The notes below the pieces were generated by a model. That model had not been told where the DNA came from, did not search any database, and was given only the letters and a program-made list of their open reading frames with translations. The position numbers and the translations under genes were made by a program. Below, in pieces: positions 25,337-34,385 of a DNA stretch of 45,896 nt (position 1 is its first letter; each line of letters opens with the position of its first letter). Origin of the DNA: Betaproteobacteria bacterium (GTDB lineage Bacteria; Pseudomonadota; Gammaproteobacteria; Burkholderiales; SG8-39); contig CANJRC010000020.1 in NCBI GenBank assembly GCA_947476535.1, positions 1 through 45,896 of the forward strand. The letters are read 5' to 3'.

Positions 25337-26329
25337 TTACTCGTCAGTATTGATTGGCGCTGCTGCCGCGGCGAAGAAGCGCTGCAGGATGTCGATGAAG
25401 GCATTCGGGTTATCGTGATGCAAGAGGTGACGCGTGCCGGGCACCGTCGCCCAGCGCCCGTCGGGGAAGCAGCCGGCGGTGTGCTTTGCCCCGTCGGCCA
25501 GCAGGATGTCGCTGTGCTCGCCATGCAGCACCAGCACCGGGCAGGTGAGCGAGGCGGCGCGCACCATCATGCCCTGCAGTTCGGTGGCCAGCGTGAAGGC
25601 GTCTTTCGTTGTGCGGTATTCCGTATCGAATTTCCAGGTCCACCGGCCATCCGGCAATTGCCGTGTGTTCTGGCTCAGGGTGAAGCGCAGCCGATCGGTG
25701 TTGCGCCCGCGGCCATCCTGCTGCGACATCTGCACGATGTCCTCGAAACGCTCGAAGGGCTGGTACACCGCCATCTCCCCGCTCTGGCGCGCCACGCCTG
25801 CCGTCTGCAGGTAGGGTCCGGAGTCGCTTAGCACGAGGCCGCGCAGCGTGTCCGGGTGATGCAGCGCGTAGGCCAGCGACTGCAGCCCGCCTTGCGAGGC
25901 GCCAACCAGGAAGAATTTGCCGAGTTGCAGCGAGTCCGCGAGCCCGCGCAGGTCCTCGCTGCAACTGGCGAGGTGGTAATCCATTCCCGGAGCGCGGTCG
26001 CTGTCGCCATGGCCCGGCAGGTCGAAGGCGATGCAGCGGTAGTTCGCCTTCAGCGCGAGGCACACGAGGTCCCAGCTGTGGGCGTTCAGGCGCCCCGCGT
26101 GCGCGAACACCACCGGCGTGGCCAGCGGGTCGCCCCATTCCAGGCAATGCAGGTGCAGGCGGCCGGCGTCGATGCGGTGTTCTCGCGGTAGCGCGAAGTC
26201 CTTAATGGATAGATGCTTTTCCTGCGCCAGTTGCCGCAGGTGGGCAAGGAGATTCGGCCCGGTGGTGTCGACATGGCCCAGGTTCGGCTGGCCGGTGTTC
26301 GCTGCAACAGTGTTGGACATGGTGCTCAT
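25337..26329 (-). CDS. Alpha/beta hydrolase
   Basis: 330 residues. The oxyanion region VVFAHAGRLNAHSWDL is followed by FDLPGHGDSDR, the nucleophile elbow LVGASQGGLQS with catalytic Ser, an acidic candidate in VLHGEHSDILLAD, and the catalytic His in GTRHLLHHDNP. This is the complete alpha/beta hydrolase triad. The first 45 residues are not part of the fold and show no signal peptide. The substrate is unknown (ester, lactone or C-C bond). It diverges from the sulfate transport operon across 266 bases. Confidence 0.88.
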   Translation of the reverse strand: MSTMSNTVAANTGQPNLGHVDTTGPNLLAHLRQLAQEKHLSIKDFALPREHRIDAGRLHLHCLEWGDPLATPVVFAHAGRLNAHSWDLVCLALKANYRCIAFDLPGHGDSDRAPGMDYHLASCSEDLRGLADSLQLGKFFLVGASQGGLQSLAYALHHPDTLRGLVLSDSGPYLQTAGVARQSGEMAVYQPFERFEDIVQMSQQDGRGRNTDRLRFTLSQNTRQLPDGRWTWKFDTEYRTTKDAFTLATELQGMMVRAASLTCPVLVLHGEHSDILLADGAKHTAGCFPDGRWATVPGTRHLLHHDNPNAFIDILQRFFAAAAAPINTDE

Positions 26330-26430
26330 TCAGAGGGGGCGGGTGACTGGCGGGGCGGTACCCCTGGATAGGAGGGTCGGTTGGACGGTATATCGAGCAG
26401 CTGGGGTGCCAACAACGTCGCAAGCAGGCC

Positions 26431-26480
26431 ACTTATTCCAAAATCGTATTAATAACTTCCTATAAAGTCGTTTGGTTTAT
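26431..26480 (+). promoter_or_regulatory. AT-rich promoter region of the sulfate ABC operon
   Basis: A marked AT-rich island (ACTTATTCCAAAATCGTATT, then AATAACTTCCTATAAAGTCG) stands out from the GC-rich surroundings and contains TATAAA at 26461-26466 as a possible -10. CysB-activated sulfate promoters have AT-rich upstream sites of this kind. The CysB link is inference from operon content; no CysB gene is present. Confidence 0.4.
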
Positions 26481-26595
26481 GAGGATGCAACCCCATGATA
26501 TTGCTTCTGGATTGGACTGTCAGCCGATTTTCAGCTGGTCTGCCCCGGCCGGTCCGCCCCTCCACCCTTCTATCCCCGATATGGAGCTCCTACAC

Positions 26596-27608
26596 ATGTT
26601 TGCTCGTCGATTCCTTGCATTGCTCGGGCCGCTCGCGGCAACAGCCCTGTTGCTGGCTGCGCCCGGTGCGGCACGCGCCCAACCACGCTGCTCAACGTCT
26701 CCTATGACGTTGCGCGCGAATACTACAAGGACTACAACCCGGTCTTCGCGAAGTTCTGGAAGTCCAAGGCCGGACAGGATGTGACCGTCAACCAGTCGCA
26801 TGCAGGTTCCAGTGCACAGGCGCGCGCTGTAGTCGACGGCCTCGAGGCCGATGTGGTGACCATGAACCAGGCCACCGACATCGACCTGCTGGCATCCCGG
26901 GGTCTGGTGGTTGCCGACTGGACCAAGCGCTTTCCCAACAATGCCGCGCCGAATTTTTCCACCATGGTGTATCTGGTGAGAAAGGGAAATCCCAAGGGCG
27001 TGAAGGACTGGGGCGACCTCGTCAAACCCGGTGTTGCCGTCGTCATTCCCAATCCCAAAACGGCCGGCAATGGGCGCTACACCTATCTCGCCGCCTGGGG
27101 CTATGCGCTGAAGCAGAAGGGCGGCAACGAGTCGAGCGCGAAGGCGTTCGTCACGGCGTTGTTCAAGAATGTCCCGGTCCTCGACACTGGGGGGCGTGGC
27201 GCCACCACCACCTTTGCCCAGCGCAACATTGGCGACGTGCTGGTGACCTTCGAGAACGAGGTGTACCTGATCCAGAAGGAACTGGGCGCCGACAAGGTGG
27301 AGATCGTGTACCCGTCGGTGAGCATCCGCGCGGACAACCCGGTTGCCATCATCGAGCGCGTGGTGGACAAGAAGGGCACGCGCACCGTGGCCAAGGCCTA
27401 CCTCGACTACTTGTATTCGGACGAGGCGCAGGAGATTGCGGCCAAGTACCACTACCGTCCGGTGTCGGCCGCGGTGTCGAAGAAGTATGCCTCGACCTTC
27501 AAGTCCATTCCGCTCTTCACCGTCGAGGAAGTGTTCGGCAGCTGGGCGGCGGCGCAGAAGGCGCACTTTGCCGATGGTGACTCGTTCGACCAGATCTACC
27601 AAAAGTAA
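26596..27608 (+). pseudogene. sbp: Sulfate-binding protein Sbp, frameshifted after the signal peptide
   Basis: ATG 26596 (GGAG eight bases upstream) opens a signal peptide MFARRFLALLGPLAA through AARAQ. The mature protein (TLLNVSYDVAREYYKDYNPV onward) is in another frame and ends at 27608. The length is one base short of a multiple of three. The break is between 26682 and 26683, where CAA-CC-ACG needs one base. The rest is intact and clearly Sbp/CysP-like: VTVNQSHAGSSAQARAVVDG, DIDLLASRGLV, NPKTAGNGRYTYLAAWGYA. It delivers periplasmic sulfate or thiosulfate to CysTWA. It may be a sequencing error. Confidence 0.88.
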
Positions 27609-27659
27609 TTCCGGATGCCTCCGCGTCAATTGCAAGACTGACCTTCCGGACCTGCTTCG

Positions 27660-28496
27660 ATGAGCCGTCGCACCCGCCACAACGTCCTCCCGGGGTTCAA
27701 CCTGGCGATGGGCTACACGCTGTTCTATCTCGGGCTGATCGTTCTCATCCCGCTGTCGGCGGCATTCATCAAGACCTTCGCTCTGACCTGGGAGCAGTTC
27801 TGGGGGGCGGTCAGCACGCCGCGCGTGGTCGCCTCCTACCAGCTCACCTTCGGTGCTTCGCTGATCGGCGCGGCAATCAATGCGTTCTTCGGCCTCATCG
27901 TCGCCTGGGTGCTGGTGCGCTACACCTTTCCCGGCAAGCGCATCCTCGATGCCCTGGTGGACCTGCCCTTCGCGCTACCCACGGCGGTGGCCGGCATCGC
28001 GCTCACCGCGCTGTGGGCGGAGAACGGCTGGATCGGAAGCCTGCTCAAGCCGCTAGGCATCAAGGTGGCCTTCACGCCGCTGGGCGTGGTGCTCGCGCTC
28101 ACCTTCATCGGCCTGCCGTTCGTGGTGCGCACGGTGCAGCCGGTACTCGAGGACCTGGAGAGCGAGCTGGAGGATGCCGCCGCGAGCCTGGGCGCCACGC
28201 GCTGGCAGACCTTCGTTCACGTCATCCTGCCCACCATCCTGCCGGCGCTGTTGACCGGCTTCGCACTCGCCTTCGCGCGCGCCGTGGGTGAGTACGGGTC
28301 GGTGGTGTTCATCGCCGGCAACCTGCCGATGAGAACTGAGATCACGCCGCTCTTGATCATCACCAAGCTCGAGCAGTACGACTACAACGGCGCCACGGCG
28401 CTGGCGGTGGTGATGTTGTTGTTCTCATTCGTGCTGCTGCTCCTCATCAATGTGCTGCAGTGGTGGGCGAACCGTCGCGCGGGGAGGGAGTCGTAA
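27660..28496 (+). CDS. cysT: Sulfate/thiosulfate ABC permease CysT (CysU)
   Basis: 278 residues, six membrane helices. The EAA-type loop [20 protein letters not shown] contacts the ATPase, and [20 protein letters not shown] is characteristic of CysT. It is one of two different permease subunits of the sulfate importer. It follows sbp by 51 bases and overlaps cysW by one base (TAATG), so the two are translationally coupled. Confidence 0.95.
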   Translation: MSRRTRHNVLPGFNLAMGYTLFYLGLIVLIPLSAAFIKTFALTWEQFWGAVSTPRVVASYQLTFGASLIGAAINAFFGLIVAWVLVRYTFPGKRILDALVDLPFALPTAVAGIALTALWAENGWIGSLLKPLGIKVAFTPLGVVLALTFIGLPFVVRTVQPVLEDLESELEDAAASLGATRWQTFVHVILPTILPALLTGFALAFARAVGEYGSVVFIAGNLPMRTEITPLLIITKLEQYDYNGATALAVVMLLFSFVLLLLINVLQWWANRRAGRES

Positions 28497-29431
28497 TGGC
28501 GGGCTCAGTTTCCAATGTGGCCACTACGCTTGCGAAAGTGCCGGTCGCAGGCACCTCTGTGGCGATCGATGTGCAGCGCAACAGGCGCTCCACCGAGGAG
28601 CACCCGGCGGTCAAATGGGGCCTGATCGGGTTGGCGGTCGCATTCATGCTGCTGTTCCTCATCATGCCGCTGGTGACGGTGTTCTTCGAGGCCTTCCGCA
28701 AGGGCGTGGGCGTGTACCTGGCCGCGCTGAGCGAACCCGAAGCACTATCGGCAATCAAGCTGACGCTGCTGATCGCCGGCATCGCGGTGCCGGTGAACCT
28801 GGTGTTCGGCGTGGCCGCTTCCTGGGCCATCGCCAAGTTCGACTTTCGCGGCAAGGCGCTGCTCATCACGCTGATCGACCTGCCGTTCTCGGTGTCACCC
28901 ATCGTGTCGGGGCTGATCTACGTGCTGGTGTTCGGCGCCCAAGGCTGGTTCGGCCCCTGGCTGCAGGCGCACGACATGAAGGTGATCTTCGCCGTGCCGG
29001 GCATCGTGCTGGCCACCATCTTCGTCACCTTTCCCTTCATAGCCCGCGAACTCATTCCGCTGATGATGGCGCAAGGTGCCGAAGAGGAAGAAGCGGCCAT
29101 CGTGCTGGGCGCCTCGGGCTGGCAGACCTTCTGGTACGTGACGTTGCCCAACATCAAGTGGGGCGTTCTCTACGGCGTGATCCTCTGCAACGCCCGCGCC
29201 ATGGGCGAGTTCGGCGCCGTGTCTGTGGTGTCGGAGCATATCCGCGGCCAGACCAACACCATGCCGCTGCACGTCGAGATCCTCTACAACGAATACCAGT
29301 TCGCCGCCGCTTTCGCCGTGGCCTCGCTGCTGGCGCTGCTCGCCTTCGTGACGCTGGGCCTGAAGAGCTTCGTGGAATGGAAGGCAAGGGCCGAGCATGA
29401 AGTTCTTCCGCTGGAAGCACCCCGCACATAG
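28496..29431 (+). CDS. cysW: Sulfate/thiosulfate ABC permease CysW
   Basis: 311 residues from ATG 28496 (GGGGAGGGAG upstream); an in-frame GTG at 28460 is unlikely because the coupled start has the ribosome site. The loop [20 protein letters not shown] and [20 protein letters not shown] are typical of CysW. About 45 polar residues precede the first helix, somewhat more than usual. It pairs with CysT to form the membrane channel for sulfate import. Confidence 0.95.
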   Translation: MAGSVSNVATTLAKVPVAGTSVAIDVQRNRRSTEEHPAVKWGLIGLAVAFMLLFLIMPLVTVFFEAFRKGVGVYLAALSEPEALSAIKLTLLIAGIAVPVNLVFGVAASWAIAKFDFRGKALLITLIDLPFSVSPIVSGLIYVLVFGAQGWFGPWLQAHDMKVIFAVPGIVLATIFVTFPFIARELIPLMMAQGAEEEEAAIVLGASGWQTFWYVTLPNIKWGVLYGVILCNARAMGEFGAVSVVSEHIRGQTNTMPLHVEILYNEYQFAAAFAVASLLALLAFVTLGLKSFVEWKARAEHEVLPLEAPRT

Positions 29432-29455
29432 TGCATTGACTGCCAGGAAACGATC

Positions 29456-30552
29456 ATGAGCATCGAAGTCCGCAACATCACCAAGCATTTCGGCGACTTC
29501 GTCGCCCTCGACAATGTGTCGCTGGAATTTCCCACCGGCGAACTGGTGGCGCTGCTCGGACCCTCCGGCTGCGGCAAGACCACGCTGTTGCGCATCATCG
29601 CCGGCATGGAGATAGCCGACGTGGGTGAAGTGCATTTCCATGGTGAGGACGCCACCCAGCGCGACGTGCGCGAGCGCAAGGTGGGCTTCGTGTTCCAGCA
29701 CTACGCGCTGTTTCGCCACATGACGGTGTTCGACAACATCGCCTTCGGCCTACGCATGAAACCGCGCGCCGAGCGGCCGTCCAAGACGGCCATCAAGGAC
29801 AAGGTGATGTCGTTGCTGAAGCTGGTGCAGCTCGACTGGCTGGCCGATCGCTTCCCGGCGCAGCTCTCCGGCGGGCAGCGCCAGCGCATTGCATTGGCGC
29901 GCGCGCTGGCCACCGAGCCCAAGGTCTTGCTGCTCGACGAGCCCTTCGGTGCGCTCGACGCCAAGGTGAGGAAGGAGCTGCGCCGCTGGCTGCGTCGGCT
30001 GCACGACGAGATCCACGTCACCAGCATCTTTGTGACCCACGACCAGGAAGAGGCGCTGGAAGTCGCCGACCGCGTGGTGCTGATGAATCGCGGCCGCGTC
30101 GAGCAGCTCGGCACGCCGGCCGAGGTGTACGACACACCCGCCAGCCCCTTCGTGTTCGGCTTCCTCGGGCACGTGAACCTGTTCCATGGCCGCGCACATG
30201 ACGGCTGGCTGCACGTGGGCGACGTGGCGCTGGAGGCGCCCGACCAGGCGGGTGCAACGGACGCGCCGGCGGTGGCCTATGCCCGCCCGCATGAAATCGA
30301 GCTCGACCGTTACTCGCCGGGCCAGCAGGGCATCCGCGTGCAACTGTGCGCGCGCTTGCCTTCGGATCGGTGGCACGCCTCGAGCTGGAACGCGAAGACA
30401 ACGCCGAACTGATCGAAGTGGAAATTCCGACTGAGCTGTATCGCAAACTGGCGCTCGTCGAGGGCGAATCGCTGGTGGTTCGGCCGAAGAAGATGCAGGT
30501 GTTTATCAAGCCTCCGGAGCCTGCGGCGGAGATGTTGCCCAAGCCGACGTGA
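29456..30552 (+). pseudogene. cysA: Sulfate ABC ATPase CysA, frameshifted in the C-terminal domain
   Basis: The ATPase core is intact: Walker [13 protein letters not shown], signature [15 protein letters not shown], Walker [13 protein letters not shown] and the switch His in [11 protein letters not shown]. The C-terminal regulatory (TOBE-like) part is split: after [12 protein letters not shown] the frame runs into unrelated codons ending at 30412. The true continuation [20 protein letters not shown] lies in another frame to 30552. One base, probably G in CTG(G)TG around 30346, is missing. Even the truncated product would keep the catalytic domain. A sequencing error is possible. Confidence 0.9.
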
Positions 30553-30561
30553 CCTGCTGGA

Positions 30562-32316
30562 TCAGATCGCTACGGGTTCTGGAATGCTTGCGCATTCGGT
30601 AAAGATCCGCGCCCGGCAGGTGGCGCAAATCGAGCGATCGAGCCGCGCGAAAACGCCGCGGAAAGCTTCATCCTTGCTGCGGAAGATGTGGTCCTTGCCG
30701 ATGTCCTTCATATAGCCGCCGCGCGCCAGCATGGCGACCACGGGCTTCCTCGGGCTGTAGAGGTACACCGCGCCACCCTCTGCATTGCGGCGGATGGCCT
30801 CGCGGCCGATCAGGTCGGCGCCTGCCATGTCAATGGTGTTGATGCTCTTGGACATCAGCAGGAGGTGCTTCTGCGCAGGATTGTGCTTGCGCAGCGCGTC
30901 CAAATAGTCCTCCACGTGATTGACCGCGCCGAAGTAGATGGATCCCTCGATGCGCAGGATCTTGGCCTGCGGGCATTCCTGCAATCCTGGTTCCACTTCG
31001 GCCATGCGGCGGTCGGCGTGGCGCGGGCTGGGTACGAGGCTTCGCAGGCTGGGGTGCGCGGAGCTGTGCAGGTACACCACCAGCGAGGCGGCGACGCCGG
31101 CGAGGATGGCGAATTCCAGGTCGAGCGTGAGCGTGGCGAGGAATGTGACCGCGAGCACCGCGGCGTCGTTGCCACTGGTGCGGATGGCGCGACGGATGTA
31201 CTGGATGTCGATGAGGTTCCAGGCCACGAACAACAGCACGCCGCCGACAACCGCAATCGGCAACCACGCGGTCAGCCCGCCGAAGGCGAGCAGCAGCAGC
31301 ACCAGGAACAGCGCCGACAACACCGCGGCGAGCGGCGTCTTCGCGCCTGCCTCGAAGTTGATCCCGCAGCGATTCACCGAGGCGCTGGAGGGGAATCCCG
31401 AAAAGAACGCTGCCGCGACGTTCGCCAATCCCTGGCCGATGAATTCCTGGTTGTTGTCCAGTCGTTGGCCGGAGCGGATGCCGATGGCGCGTCCGATGGA
31501 CACCGCCTGGGTCAGCGACAGGACGGTCACGGCGACGGCGCCACCGGCCAGTGATTGCAAGGTGTCGATAGAAAAGTCCGGCAACGACACCGGCGGCAGG
31601 CTGCCTGCGATGCCGCCGAGCATGCGAATGCCGCTTCGCTCGGCACCCAGCAGCGCCTGCAGCAGTGCCCCCATGAGGCAACCGACGAGGGTGGCAGTCA
31701 GTATGGCCGGGACGCGGCGCAGCCAGCGGCGCGATGCGATGCCGGCGGCCAGCGTCATGGCAGCAGTCAGCAATGCCCAGGGATTGGTGCTGCCCAGGCG
31801 CGTCCAGGTTTCGGCGAGCAGCGTGATGAAGCGCGTGGCGGGCGGGATGTCGATGCCGAGCACCTGATGCAACTGACTGGCGAAGATCAGCACGCCGATG
31901 GCAGCGGTGAAGCCGACAATCACGGCGTCTGACATGAAGTTCACCAGTGCACCCATGCGTGCAACGCCCAGCGCAATCATCACCACGCCGCACATCAGCG
32001 CAAGCGTGAGCGCGAGCTGGATGTATTGCGGCGAGCCTGGCGCCGCGAGCGGGGCGAGCACGGCGAACACCATCAACGAAACGGCGTTGGTGGGCCCCGA
32101 CACATTGTGCAGCGAAGAGCCGAACAGGGCGGCGATCACGGTAGGCGCCATGGCGCAGTACAGGCCGTACTCCGGCGGCAGTCCCGCTAGCGCGGCGAAG
32201 GCCACGCCCTGCGGCACCACGGCGATGGCGCCGATGAGCCCTGCCAGCGCATCGGCGCGCAGGGTCGCCGCGTTGACGCGGGGCCACCAGTGCAGGAAAG
32301 GAAGAAAGCGGGTCAT
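30562..32316 (-). CDS. SulP-family anion (sulfate) permease with STAS domain
   Basis: 584 residues from ATG 32316; upstream in-frame sequence has no family similarity. The N-terminal membrane domain includes the SulP opening ADALAGLIGAIAVVPQGVAF and GLPPEYGLYCAMAPTVIAAL. A cytosolic STAS domain (about residues 440-555) includes EGSIYFGAVNHVEDYL and SKSINTIDMAGADL. A Cys-rich tail CATCRARIFTEC closes the protein. SulP proteins move sulfate, bicarbonate or other anions. It converges with cysA, their ends only nine bases apart, so two potential sulfate uptake systems lie back to back. Confidence 0.92.
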   Translation of the reverse strand: MTRFLPFLHWWPRVNAATLRADALAGLIGAIAVVPQGVAFAALAGLPPEYGLYCAMAPTVIAALFGSSLHNVSGPTNAVSLMVFAVLAPLAAPGSPQYIQLALTLALMCGVVMIALGVARMGALVNFMSDAVIVGFTAAIGVLIFASQLHQVLGIDIPPATRFITLLAETWTRLGSTNPWALLTAAMTLAAGIASRRWLRRVPAILTATLVGCLMGALLQALLGAERSGIRMLGGIAGSLPPVSLPDFSIDTLQSLAGGAVAVTVLSLTQAVSIGRAIGIRSGQRLDNNQEFIGQGLANVAAAFFSGFPSSASVNRCGINFEAGAKTPLAAVLSALFLVLLLLAFGGLTAWLPIAVVGGVLLFVAWNLIDIQYIRRAIRTSGNDAAVLAVTFLATLTLDLEFAILAGVAASLVVYLHSSAHPSLRSLVPSPRHADRRMAEVEPGLQECPQAKILRIEGSIYFGAVNHVEDYLDALRKHNPAQKHLLLMSKSINTIDMAGADLIGREAIRRNAEGGAVYLYSPRKPVVAMLARGGYMKDIGKDHIFRSKDEAFRGVFARLDRSICATCRARIFTECASIPEPVAI

Positions 32317-32486
32317 TGCCGGATGGGTGCGCGGGTTGGCGTGAGGTGGAACGTTACAGCATTGCAGGTGGTGGCGGCGCGATGCAGTGCAAAAGCCGCA
32401 CCAAGTGATCCAGGCGCTCGCGCTCGTCGCTGCCATCGGTTCGGGCGCCGGCTATTTCGCGGCGCGCTTTGCCAACATGTTGCCGC

Positions 32487-32500
32487 TTGACTTAGGTCAA
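32487..32500. promoter_or_regulatory. CRP/FNR-family-type binding site candidate (TTGAC-N4-GTCAA)
   Basis: TTGACTTAGGTCAA has perfect TTGAC/GTCAA half-sites with four-base spacing, as bound by FNR/DNR-type regulators. A TACAAT hexamer at 32552-32557 would place the site near -70 of a start serving the gene at 32663. A very similar site followed by the same AGCC lies at 37021-37034. The rest of 32317-32662 shows nothing else I can assign. Confidence 0.5.
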
Positions 32501-32662
32501 GCCCGGGGCATGTTGTCGCCGCCGGCGCCATGGGGCTTGCCCTGGCGCCACTACAATGAACAATCTCGTTGTTGGCGCTTGGGTAGCGTTGCGGTTCTGC
32601 CCAAGCTGGATGTCCGTGCGCCGGGCAGCTGGCACGAGCAGCACACAAGGAGGCATCGACGG

Positions 32663-33103
32663 ATGGACAAGGCGGCGGTAGCGGCGCGCAAGCGACCGCG
32701 CAGCATGACGGTGGCGGCAATTGTGGGGGTTGTTTTCGGACTGGCGACGCTGCAGTCGGGTGGCACCGTGCTGTTTGGATCTGCCGAAGCGCAGCGCGCT
32801 GCGGGCGAGATTGTCCCCTTCGTGCTCTGGTTCAATTTTCTCTCGGGATTCGCCTATGTCGCGGCGGGTGTCGGGCTGTGGCGCATGACACGCTGGGGAT
32901 TTCGCTTGTCGGCGGGCCTCGCGCTGGCGATTGCAGTGATCTTCGCGTTGTTCGGACTGCACGTGGCTGGTGGCGGCGCATTCGAGGCGCGCACGCTGTA
33001 TGCGCTGATTCTCAGGCTCGTGGTCTGGGTGGCGATCGCCTCGGGTGCCTGCTATGTGTATGCCTGCCCACGCTGGCGTTCCCCTGCGGCCGGTTGCCCA
33101 TGA
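32663..33103 (+). CDS. Small membrane protein, four predicted helices
   Basis: 146 residues from ATG 32663, with AAGGAGG nine bases upstream. It begins with a basic stretch (MDKAAVAARKRPRSM), then four hydrophobic segments. I do not recognise a named family. It is the first gene of the ABC exporter cassette: its stop codon overlaps the start of a possible 26-codon frame that in turn overlaps the start of the adaptor gene. A role in the exporter is inferred only from this coupling. Confidence 0.65.
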   Translation: MDKAAVAARKRPRSMTVAAIVGVVFGLATLQSGGTVLFGSAEAQRAAGEIVPFVLWFNFLSGFAYVAAGVGLWRMTRWGFRLSAGLALAIAVIFALFGLHVAGGGAFEARTLYALILRLVVWVAIASGACYVYACPRWRSPAAGCP

Positions 33104-33180
33104 CACGCCCGGTCGTTCATGCACGGCAGTCCGGGCCGATGCCGCGGACAAGCGCGCGTCGCGCAGCGGTGGAAGCGTGA
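33100..33180 (+). CDS. Possible 26-residue coupling peptide, weak
   Basis: ATG 33100 overlaps the stop of the preceding gene (ATGA), and its own stop TGA 33178-33180 overlaps the adaptor start (GTGA). The product would be MTRPVVHARQSGPMPRTSAR plus six residues, basic and without a domain. The double overlap is the only reason to list it; it could carry ribosomes across the gap or be chance. Confidence 0.25.
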   Translation: MTRPVVHARQSGPMPRTSARRAAVEA

Positions 33181-34385
33181 CATCCCGTTTCGCCGTCCCG
33201 CGGCAGGTCTGGTTCGGTTTGTTTGGCATCGCCTTGCTGGCGGCATTGGGCTGGACTGCCCTCAGGAGCGGTCCGATGGCGCCGATACGCGTGACGGTCA
33301 TCCAGGCGGCACGTGGCGAGGTGGCGCCCGGCATGTTCGGCATCGGCACAATCGCCGCACAACGCGCCTACGTCGTGGGTCCGACCGCCGCCGGGCGCGT
33401 GAAGCGCGTGCTGGTCGATGTCGGCGATGCAGTGAAGGCCGGCCAGTTGCTGGCGGAAATGGAACCGGTGGACCTCGATTCACGCGTGGCGGCGGCGGAT
33501 GCGGCCATGGCACGTGCACACAGCGCCGTGACGACGGCCGAAGCGCAGTTGCGCGACGCCATCAGCCGGCAGACGCTTGCTGCCAGCGAAGTGCGCCGCA
33601 CTGTCGATCTCGGCAGCAAGGGCTTTGTCAGCGCCAGCGTCCTGGAAGGCAAGCAGCAGCAGCGGGAATCGGCCGACGCCCAGGTGGCCTCTGCCGAGTC
33701 CGCATTGGCGAGTGCGCGCCAGGACATCGTTCGCCTGGAGGCGGATCGTGCCGGCGCGCGGCAGCAGCGCGTGAATGTGCGGCTGCTGGCCCCGGTCGAC
33801 GGAATGGTGACGGCACGCGATGCCGAGCCCGGCTCGACGGTGGTGGCCGGGCAGGCGGTGCTGAAGCTGGCTGACCCGGCGAGCCTGCGCGTCAGGACGC
33901 GCCTCGACCAGGGGCGCTCGATCGGCCTGCGCACGGGACTGCCGGCGCAGGTAGTGTTGCGAGCGCGACCGGATGAAACGCTGGCTGGCCGGGTGTCGCG
34001 CATCGACCCCTTGAGCGACAGCGTCACCGAAGAGCGCATCGCCGACGTGGTGTTCGATGTCCTGCCGCAGGGCGTGTCCATTGGCGACATGGCCGAAGTG
34101 ACGCTGCGGCTGCCGGTGTTGAAAGATGTGTTGCTGATCCCGAATGCGGCGTTGCGCCAACGCGCGGGCCGGGCCGGCGTCTGGTTGCGGGGCGATGGCA
34201 ATTTCCGCTTTGTCGCGGTGAAAGCCGGTGCGAGCGGGCTGGATGGACAGGTGCAGGTCCTCGACGGGCTCAAGGCGGGAGATTACGTGGTGCTCTACAG
34301 CGAGCGCGACCTTGATGACGACAGTCGCATCGAGGTGGTTGGCGCCCTGCCCGCCGCCACCGCCAAGGCGGCGGGCGGCATGTAA
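33177..34385 (+). CDS. ABC exporter membrane-fusion protein (HlyD/DevB family)
   Basis: 402 residues from GTG 33177, chosen because residues before it in the open frame look non-coding and the membrane anchor (VWFGLFGIALLAALGW) follows closely. The lipoyl and barrel halves are visible in AAGRVKRVLVDVGDAVKAGQ and VRLLAPVDGMVTARDAEPGS, with a long Ala/Glu/Arg-rich coiled coil between. As in DevB or MacA it should link the ABC permease to an outer-membrane channel. Its stop overlaps the permease start by one base (TAATG). Confidence 0.88.
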   Translation: MTSRFAVPRQVWFGLFGIALLAALGWTALRSGPMAPIRVTVIQAARGEVAPGMFGIGTIAAQRAYVVGPTAAGRVKRVLVDVGDAVKAGQLLAEMEPVDLDSRVAAADAAMARAHSAVTTAEAQLRDAISRQTLAASEVRRTVDLGSKGFVSASVLEGKQQQRESADAQVASAESALASARQDIVRLEADRAGARQQRVNVRLLAPVDGMVTARDAEPGSTVVAGQAVLKLADPASLRVRTRLDQGRSIGLRTGLPAQVVLRARPDETLAGRVSRIDPLSDSVTEERIADVVFDVLPQGVSIGDMAEVTLRLPVLKDVLLIPNAALRQRAGRAGVWLRGDGNFRFVAVKAGASGLDGQVQVLDGLKAGDYVVLYSERDLDDDSRIEVVGALPAATAKAAGGM

